Assembly: GCF_900105785.1 (NCBI RefSeq) | Contig: NZ_LT629799.1 | Span: forward strand, 2,542,001 to 2,606,000 | Reading direction: 5' to 3' | Origin: Microlunatus sagamiharensis | Lineage (GTDB): Bacteria > Actinomycetota > Actinomycetes > Propionibacteriales > Propionibacteriaceae | Length of the DNA stretch: 64,000 nucleotides | In this document: piece after piece, positions 59,203-64,000 of the stretch | Numbering within the stretch: position 1 is the first letter of the stretch | Layout: the number at the start of each line of letters is the position of its first letter | The notes under the pieces: generated by a model | Databases searched by the model: none | Told to the model about the DNA's origin: nothing | What the model saw: only the letters and a program-made list of their open reading frames with translations | Translations under genes and position numbers: made by a program

Positions 59203-60575
59203 CCGACCGCGGCCGCCTCGTCGTAGGAGCCCTCCTCGGGCACGGGCTCGTGCGGCGGGTGCGGCGGCTCCGTGGTGAGCCGGGCCCCGAGCTCGGCGGC
59301 GAGGCGCTGCACGAGGTCGCGGCTGGCCTCCATCTGGGTCTCCCAGTCGGGCCTGACCATGTCGATGCGCCGTTCGAGGGGCTGCTCGGCCTCCAGCGCC
59401 GCCGCGAGCGAGCGGTCGAGCCCGTCCTCCCACAGCTCCGCCATCGACAGCGCCAGCTGGGACTGCACGGGGTAGAGGGCGATCTGCGGACCGCGCGGCG
59501 CCGCCAGGCCGATCAGGTAGAGCCGGTCCAGACCCGCGGGCACGACGCCCCCGGCCGTCCGCAACGGGACGCCGCCGTCGGTCTGCAGCAGGTCGTCGGC
59601 GAGGAAGGGCAGCGACGGGTGGAAGCCGGTCGCCCACAGGATCGTGTCGAACTCGCCCGCGGAGCCGTCGGCGAAGTGCACCGTGCGCCCCTCGAAGCGC
59701 TCAATGCCCGGCACGACGGTGACCCGGCCGTGCTGGATCCAGTAGAGGAGCAGCTCGTTGACGATCGGCGCGCCCTCGGCGAGCGTGCGGAACGGCGGCT
59801 CCGGCAGCCCGGGGTAGTTCTCGTAGGTGCCCTTGCTGGCCGTGATCAGCAGCCGGGTGAGGAGGTCCTGCTCCTCGAACGTGAACTGCTTGAGCCAGCC
59901 GAGCTCGGAGCGCGGCACGCCGAAGAAGGTCTTCGGCTGGAAGTAGTGCCCCGACCGGATGCAGATCGACACCTCGAGGCGGTGCTGCGCGGCGTCCACC
60001 GCGAGGTCGCAGCCCGAGTTGCCGGACCCGACGACGAGGACGCGCCGGCCCTCGACGTCGGCCGTGCTGGAGTAGGAGCCGGAGTGGACCTGCGTCCCGG
60101 TGAACTCCCCCGGCACCTGCGGCACCCGCTGGTCGTGCAGGTGGCCGTTCGCGACGAACACCCCGTCGTACGCCCGCTGCGCGCCGTCGGAGGTCCGCAC
60201 CACCCAGCCGGCCGACCCGGTCGAGCCCGGCCCCCCGTTCAGCAGGGGCACGGGCTCGACCGACTCCACCCGCACGCCGAAGGTGATGCGGGGACGCAGG
60301 TCGTGGGCGTCCGCGTACGCGTTGAGGTACGCGGTCACCTGGTCGCGGGAGGGGAAGAGCGGGTAGTCGGCGGGCATCGGGAAGCCGGCGTAGCCCGTCA
60401 CGTCGCGCGAGGTGATGAGGTGCAGGGCCTCGTAGTCGGTGTTCCAGTGGCCGCCGACGCGGTCGGACGCCTCGAAGCAGTCGACCGTGCGTCCGGCGCC
60501 CAGCAGGGTCTGCAGCGCGGCGAGGCCGGCCGCGCCGGCGCCGATCACGCAGTAGCGGGGTGCGGCCTCGACCAT
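59199..60575 (-). CDS. Flavin-containing monooxygenase
   Basis: 458 residues from the ATG at 60575, with GGGAGGAA upstream. CVIGAGAAGLAALQTLLGAG binds FAD, VGGHWNTDYEALHLITSRDV is the FMO/Baeyer-Villiger pattern, and VLVVGSGNSGCDLAVDAAQ binds NADPH. FAVGFHPSL-type ATG motif is seen as LWATGFHPSLPFL. It should oxygenate a ketone, sulfide or amine. It is preceded by an SDR gene 29 bp upstream, so the two enzymes probably act on one substrate pathway. Confidence 0.88.
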   Translation of the reverse strand: MVEAAPRYCVIGAGAAGLAALQTLLGAGRTVDCFEASDRVGGHWNTDYEALHLITSRDVTGYAGFPMPADYPLFPSRDQVTAYLNAYADAHDLRPRITFGVRVESVEPVPLLNGGPGSTGSAGWVVRTSDGAQRAYDGVFVANGHLHDQRVPQVPGEFTGTQVHSGSYSSTADVEGRRVLVVGSGNSGCDLAVDAAQHRLEVSICIRSGHYFQPKTFFGVPRSELGWLKQFTFEEQDLLTRLLITASKGTYENYPGLPEPPFRTLAEGAPIVNELLLYWIQHGRVTVVPGIERFEGRTVHFADGSAGEFDTILWATGFHPSLPFLADDLLQTDGGVPLRTAGGVVPAGLDRLYLIGLAAPRGPQIALYPVQSQLALSMAELWEDGLDRSLAAALEAEQPLERRIDMVRPDWETQMEASRDLVQRLAAELGARLTTEPPHPPHEPVPEEGSYDEAAAVG

Positions 60576-60604
60576 GGCGGTTCCTCCCGGGGTGTGGCGG
60601 CGCG

Positions 60605-61339
60605 TCATCGGATCAGGCTCCCGCCGCTGATCACGAGGGTCTCGCCGGTGACGTAGCTGCCGCCGCCGGCGAGCTGGACGACCCAGCCGGCGATCTCCTC
60701 GGGCTGAGCGACGCGGCCCAGCGGGATCGTGGCGGCGGCCCTGGTGATCCGGTCGCTGGCCGCCGTCCCCGGGGTGGCGACCCACCCCGGCGCGACGCCG
60801 TTGACCGTGATCTCGGGGGCCAGCTCGACGGCCAGGGAGCGGGTCAGCGCGGACACCGCGGCCTTGGAGGCGCAGTAGACGAGCTGGCCCGGGGAGACGG
60901 CGAGGGCGTCGACGGAGGAGAAGTTCACGATCCCGCCGCCGCCCGCGGCGCGGAGCAGCGGCACCGTCGCGCGGCAGACGTTGAGCACGCCGAGGACGTT
61001 GACGTCGAAGACGCGGTGGAACAGCAGGTCGGTGTAGTCGTCCAGGGTGCTCGGCGGGTAGATGCCGGCCGCGTTGACGACCGCACGCAGCCGGAGGCCG
61101 TCCGCCGCGCGGACGACCGCGCCGGTCAGCGCGACCTCGTCGGTGACGTCGGCGACCACCGGCACGTAACGCTCCCCCAGGTCGGTCGCCGACGCCCGCA
61201 GCGCCTCGCCCGAGGAGTCGAGCGCGAGCACCGTCCAGCCGTCGTCCACGTAGCGCCGGGCGGTCGCCAGCCCCATGCCGCTCCCCGCCCCGGTCACGAG
61301 GGCGGCGTACGACGGTGCGGTGCGGTGGTCCTCGGTCAC
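60605..61339 (-). CDS. Short-chain dehydrogenase/reductase
   Basis: 244 residues. ALVTGAGSGMGLATARRYVD binds the cofactor, VNAAGIYPPSTLDD follows, and the catalytic set is Ser in NFSSVDALAV with YCASKAAVSALTRSL (YxxxK). The end, SYVTGETLVISGGSLI, is typical. GTG at 61339 is assumed; TTG at 61381 is an alternative. A likely alcohol/ketone partner of the downstream monooxygenase. Confidence 0.88.
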   Translation of the reverse strand: MTEDHRTAPSYAALVTGAGSGMGLATARRYVDDGWTVLALDSSGEALRASATDLGERYVPVVADVTDEVALTGAVVRAADGLRLRAVVNAAGIYPPSTLDDYTDLLFHRVFDVNVLGVLNVCRATVPLLRAAGGGGIVNFSSVDALAVSPGQLVYCASKAAVSALTRSLAVELAPEITVNGVAPGWVATPGTAASDRITRAAATIPLGRVAQPEEIAGWVVQLAGGGSYVTGETLVISGGSLIR

Positions 61340-61420
61340 CCCTCCAGCCTGGCGGAGCCGCTGCTCAAGGTGAAGGGCCAAACGACGTCACCAGCCCAAG
61401 GAGGAGCCTTGGGCGAGGGG

Positions 61421-62665
61421 TCAGCGACGCCCGCTGAGCTCCCGCTCGGGCAGCACCCGGGTGACGTCGTCGAGGACCGGACCACGGCGGAAGGGGGCGG
61501 TGAGCGCGGGCAGGATCCCCTGGCGGTTCACGACCAGGGCCACCGCGGCGAGCGCCGCGTAGACGGCGGTCAGCACGAGCCGGCCACCCGTCCCCGGGAC
61601 CGCGAACTGCACGGCGAAGAGGGCCAGCAGCGTCCACGCCGCCCACCGCGGGAAGCGCAGCGTCATCAGCACCGCGACCGCCATCAGGGTCTGGGCGATG
61701 GTCAGGCCGAACTCCTCGACCTGGCGCCCGTCGAGCACCAGCGCCGTCGAGCCGCCGCCCAGCAGGTAGGCGACCGGCAGGCTGCCGACCAGCAGCGTCC
61801 ACTGGTTGACCTTGGCCGCGACCAGCAGGCCCAGCGCCGCCGCACCCTTGCCCCGGAGGGCGAAGATCACCGCGACGATCAGCTCGGGCGCCTCGGAGGC
61901 GAGCGGGGCCAGCCACTGCACGAGCAGGAACTGGTCGACCCCGAGCGCCTGGCCGCTGGCGATGAGCGCCTCGGCGAAGGGTTCGGCGCTGGCTAGGATG
62001 ACGCCCGCGGCGAGCACGAACATCGCGGCGACGACGGTGCGCCGGACGCGGCCCGGCAGGGCGCCGATGCGGGCGGCGGGGCCGACGAGGTCGGGCTCCT
62101 CGTCATCGCCGGTGGTGGCGACCCGGACGAGGTAGAAGACGAAGACGCCGAGCAGCACGAGCCCGAGGAGCAGCGGGATCCGCCCGGTCGCCGGCACGAC
62201 CAAGGCGAGCAGCGAGGCGAGGGCGAGGAACCCGATCTCGACGCGGTAGGCGGGGTCGAGCACGAGCGCGCGCACCGTGCGCCCCGTACGGCGGCGGGCG
62301 ACGGCCAGCGACAGGATCACCACGACCGACCACCCCACGCCGAGGAGCAGGCGGTTGGAGCCGGTCATGTTGGCCGCCGCGAACTGCACGTACTCCGGGC
62401 GCGACCCGGCCGTGTAGGCGAAGTACAGGTCGACCGCGTACTCGGGCAGCACCGCGATCACGGCGAGGACCGCGATGGCGAGCCCCCCGGCGATGTCCAC
62501 CTCGGCCGCCTCGGCCGCCCAGGCCAGCACGAAGGAGGCCGCGACGACCGCGGCACCGAAGACGAGCAGCGCCAGCCCGGGGGCGAGCTCCACGTGCCCG
62601 ACCCGAACGGCGACGGCCGGCAGGGCCACCGCCAGGCAGAGCAGGACGGGTCGGAGCGTGCGCAT
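61421..62665 (-). CDS. Sodium/calcium exchanger (CaCA) family protein
   Basis: 414 residues in two inverted five-helix halves. The two alpha repeats are visible: IAVLAVIAVLPEYAVDLYFA with ANMTGSNRLLLG, and WLAPLASEAPELIVAVIFAL with AAKVNQWTLLVGSLP. Acidic residues in these helices bind the cation. This is cation/H+ or Na+/Ca2+ exchange by family. It is divergent from an ArsR regulator with a palindrome between them, so it is probably metal-controlled. Confidence 0.85.
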   Translation of the reverse strand: MRTLRPVLLCLAVALPAVAVRVGHVELAPGLALLVFGAAVVAASFVLAWAAEAAEVDIAGGLAIAVLAVIAVLPEYAVDLYFAYTAGSRPEYVQFAAANMTGSNRLLLGVGWSVVVILSLAVARRRTGRTVRALVLDPAYRVEIGFLALASLLALVVPATGRIPLLLGLVLLGVFVFYLVRVATTGDDEEPDLVGPAARIGALPGRVRRTVVAAMFVLAAGVILASAEPFAEALIASGQALGVDQFLLVQWLAPLASEAPELIVAVIFALRGKGAAALGLLVAAKVNQWTLLVGSLPVAYLLGGGSTALVLDGRQVEEFGLTIAQTLMAVAVLMTLRFPRWAAWTLLALFAVQFAVPGTGGRLVLTAVYAALAAVALVVNRQGILPALTAPFRRGPVLDDVTRVLPERELSGRR

Positions 62666-62690
62666 CACGACGGTCAGCCTGCCAACGTTT

Positions 62691-62710
62691 CGTCGTTCGC
62701 GCAAATGACG
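62691..62710. promoter_or_regulatory. ArsR-type operator
   Basis: A 20-bp imperfect palindrome (CGTCGTTCGC then GCAAATGACG; 16 of 20 positions symmetric) lies 26 bp from the exchanger start and 65 bp from the ArsR start. It is the only clear dyad in the divergent spacer. Confidence 0.6.
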
Positions 62711-62774
62711 AACTGGAAGGTGACACGGACCACCCGGCCGTCCGCGGCCTCGCCGGTGGCCCTGCGCAGGCAGA

Positions 62775-63149
62775 ATGCGGGGCGTGACGCCGGAGCCGAC
62801 GGACCAGCAGCTGGACGTGGCGGCGCGGACCTTCGCGCTGCTCTCCGCGCCGGTGCGACTGCACCTGGTCACCCTGGCCGCCGCGGGCGAGCACGACGTC
62901 GGCACGCTGTCGGAGAAGGCCGGCGTGAGCATCGCGACGGCGAGCCAGCACCTGAGCAAGCTCCGGCTGGCCGGGCTGGTGAGCGCACGCCGCGACGGCC
63001 GGCGGCAGATCTACACCGTCGACGACCCGCACGTGCTGACGATGATCCACCAGATCTTCGACCACGTCGCGCCCGACGGAACCCTCGCCCCCGACCCGCC
63101 GTTCCCGTTGGCAGACCCCCGAGACCGGGAGCCGGGCCCACCGGCCTAG
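62775..63149 (+). CDS. ArsR family transcriptional regulator
   Basis: 124 residues. Winged helix: ALLSAPVRLHLVTLAAAGEH, then VGTLSEKAGVSIATASQHLS with the recognition helix, and SARRDGRRQIYTVDDPHVL as the wing. The alpha-3 cysteine motif of As/Cd sensors is absent. C-terminal histidines and aspartates (DDPHVLTMIHQIFDHV) could form an alpha-5-type Zn/Ni site. It should control the divergent exchanger. ATG at 62775 assumed; GTG 62784 possible. Confidence 0.88.
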   Translation: MRGVTPEPTDQQLDVAARTFALLSAPVRLHLVTLAAAGEHDVGTLSEKAGVSIATASQHLSKLRLAGLVSARRDGRRQIYTVDDPHVLTMIHQIFDHVAPDGTLAPDPPFPLADPRDREPGPPA

Positions 63150-63328
63150 GTCGGGACCCGGCCTGGTGCTACGACCTTGGTCCACTGCCGTCGGGCCCTG
63201 CCGCTGACCTAGCGTCGCCGTCGAGGGCGGCGTACGGCGCGGTGCGCCCGGCGACGGTCCTCCGCAGGAAGACTGGAGGGGCGGCGCCGCCGGTCCCCGC
63301 ACCCCTGACAGACAGAAGGAACCGCCTG

Positions 63329-63748
63329 ATGAGCACCACCACCTCGAACGCCCGTCCCACGAGCGGGAGCACCACGTCCGCCGGCCCGCTGCTCCTGGCG
63401 CTGAAGGTCTTCGCCGCGCTCGCGGTGGTCGCCGTGCTGTGGCAGTTCGTCACCGCGGGGCAGCTGCTGCCCCGCGGCTCCGAGGGCGCGGAGACCGGCC
63501 ACGCAGCCGGCGCCATCGTCCTGCACGTCGTCAGCGGGCTGGCCGCCATCGCCGCCGTCGTGCTGTGGCGCCAGCGCGTCGTGAGCCTCGCGCTGGCCGC
63601 GCTGGCCGTCGTCGTGTTCGCCTTCGGCTTCCTGCAGGCAGCGCTGGGCGGCTACAGCTCGCTCTACGTCCACATCCCCGGCGCGATGCTGCTGACCGCC
63701 GGGGTGGTCTGGCTGCTGGTCGCCGCGGTCCGCTCCCGCCGGGCCTGA
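63329..63748 (+). CDS. Hypothetical four-helix membrane protein
   Basis: 139 residues from an ATG with AGAAGGA upstream. Four hydrophobic helices: LLLALKVFAALAVVAVLWQF, AGAIVLHVVSGLAAIAAVVL, SLALAALAVVVFAFGFLQAA and MLLTAGVVWLLVAAVRS. A His in the second and one in the loop before the fourth (YVHIPGA) would suit heme binding, but this is inference. No family assigned. Stands alone. Confidence 0.7.
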   Translation: MSTTTSNARPTSGSTTSAGPLLLALKVFAALAVVAVLWQFVTAGQLLPRGSEGAETGHAAGAIVLHVVSGLAAIAAVVLWRQRVVSLALAALAVVVFAFGFLQAALGGYSSLYVHIPGAMLLTAGVVWLLVAAVRSRRA

Positions 63749-63767
63749 GCCCGGACCGTCGGGGGCG

Positions 63768-64000
63768 CTACTTCTTCTTCGCGCCCCCGGCGCCGTGCTC
63801 GATGACGCCCTCGGCGACCTCGCGCATCGACTTGCGCAGGTCCATGGCCGTCTTCTGGATCCAGCGGAACGCCTCGGGCTCGCTCAGCCCGAGCCCGGTC
63901 TGGAGCATGCCCTTGGCCCGGTCGACCGCCTTGCGGGACTCGAGCCGCTCCGTCAGGTCGCTGACCTCGGCCTCGACGGCGCTGATCTCGGCGAACCGGG
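63768..64000 (-). CDS. ANTAR domain regulator (partial, C-terminal end)
   Basis: Only the last 77 residues are in the window. They read as an ANTAR RNA-binding domain: AVDRAKGMLQTGLGLSEPEA, then FRWIQKTAMDLRKSMREVAE and a tail ending GGAKKK. ANTAR proteins bind paired hairpins in mRNA leaders to prevent termination. In mycobacteria the ANTAR response regulator pdtaR lies close to polA, which would fit, but the receiver or GAF part is outside the window, so the subtype cannot be fixed. Confidence 0.85.
   Translation of the reverse strand, partial: RFAEISAVEAEVSDLTERLESRKAVDRAKGMLQTGLGLSEPEAFRWIQKTAMDLRKSMREVAEGVIEHGAGGAKKK

Overview
The window is chromosomal DNA of very high GC content, with GTG and TTG starts common and GTGA/ATGA overlaps between neighbouring genes. 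The gene set points to an actinobacterium: rbpA, whiA next to yvcK-rapZ-uvrC, mycothiol-type and F420-type enzymes, an actinobacterial VLRF1 release factor, and a 6C RNA. I infer Nocardioides or a close relative in the Nocardioidaceae, but this was not tested by a search. No rRNA, tRNA, prophage, insertion sequence or CRISPR array was recognised. Almost everything looks like ordinary core chromosome.

Layout. Positions 1-18507 carry central metabolism and its neighbours: a partial sugar-acid dehydrogenase and ctaB (minus), then tkt-tal-pgl (plus; pentose phosphate pathway). Next come rbpA with two small genes, and the glycolytic operon gap-pgk-tpiA-secG (minus). A Gfo/Idh oxidoreductase and uvrC-rapZ-yvcK-whiA (minus) follow, then a Tat-exported Rieske lipoprotein. 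Positions 18600-35300 hold a broken acetyltransferase, a ProC-like gene with uvrA, a frameshifted maleylpyruvate-isomerase-type gene, and a metallo-hydrolase. A divergent MocR/FMN-protein pair with a clear operator comes next, then transporters (MFS, ThrE), an NlpC/P60 wall hydrolase, a sugar isomerase with acVLRF1, and an orphan histidine kinase.

Positions 35300-40940 are the most regulation-rich part. lon has a HspR-type HAIR element. Two tandem MarR paralogues share an identical 26-bp leader inverted repeat close to their presumed transcription starts. A 6C small RNA with two C-rich hairpin loops follows. terC has a manganese-type riboswitch whose last hairpin would hide the ribosome binding site. 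Positions 40940-51912 hold uvrB, a zinc-ribbon PrsW-like protein, coaE, rpsA, polA, a thioesterase and an SRPBCC protein. Positions 52294-58002 are a complete branched-chain amino acid type ABC importer (livK, livHMGF). The end holds an F420-type oxidoreductase, an SDR/flavin monooxygenase pair, a cation exchanger divergent from an ArsR regulator, and the C-terminal half of an ANTAR regulator.

Themes. uvrA, uvrB, uvrC and polA all lie in this window, so most of nucleotide excision repair is here but dispersed. Many genes end in long GC-rich inverted repeats without a T-tract. Two genes (polA, and the isomerase at 22987) each appear to lack a single G, which may be real frameshifts or sequence errors. 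At least one gene (acVLRF1) has no canonical start codon in reach and appears to start at ATC.
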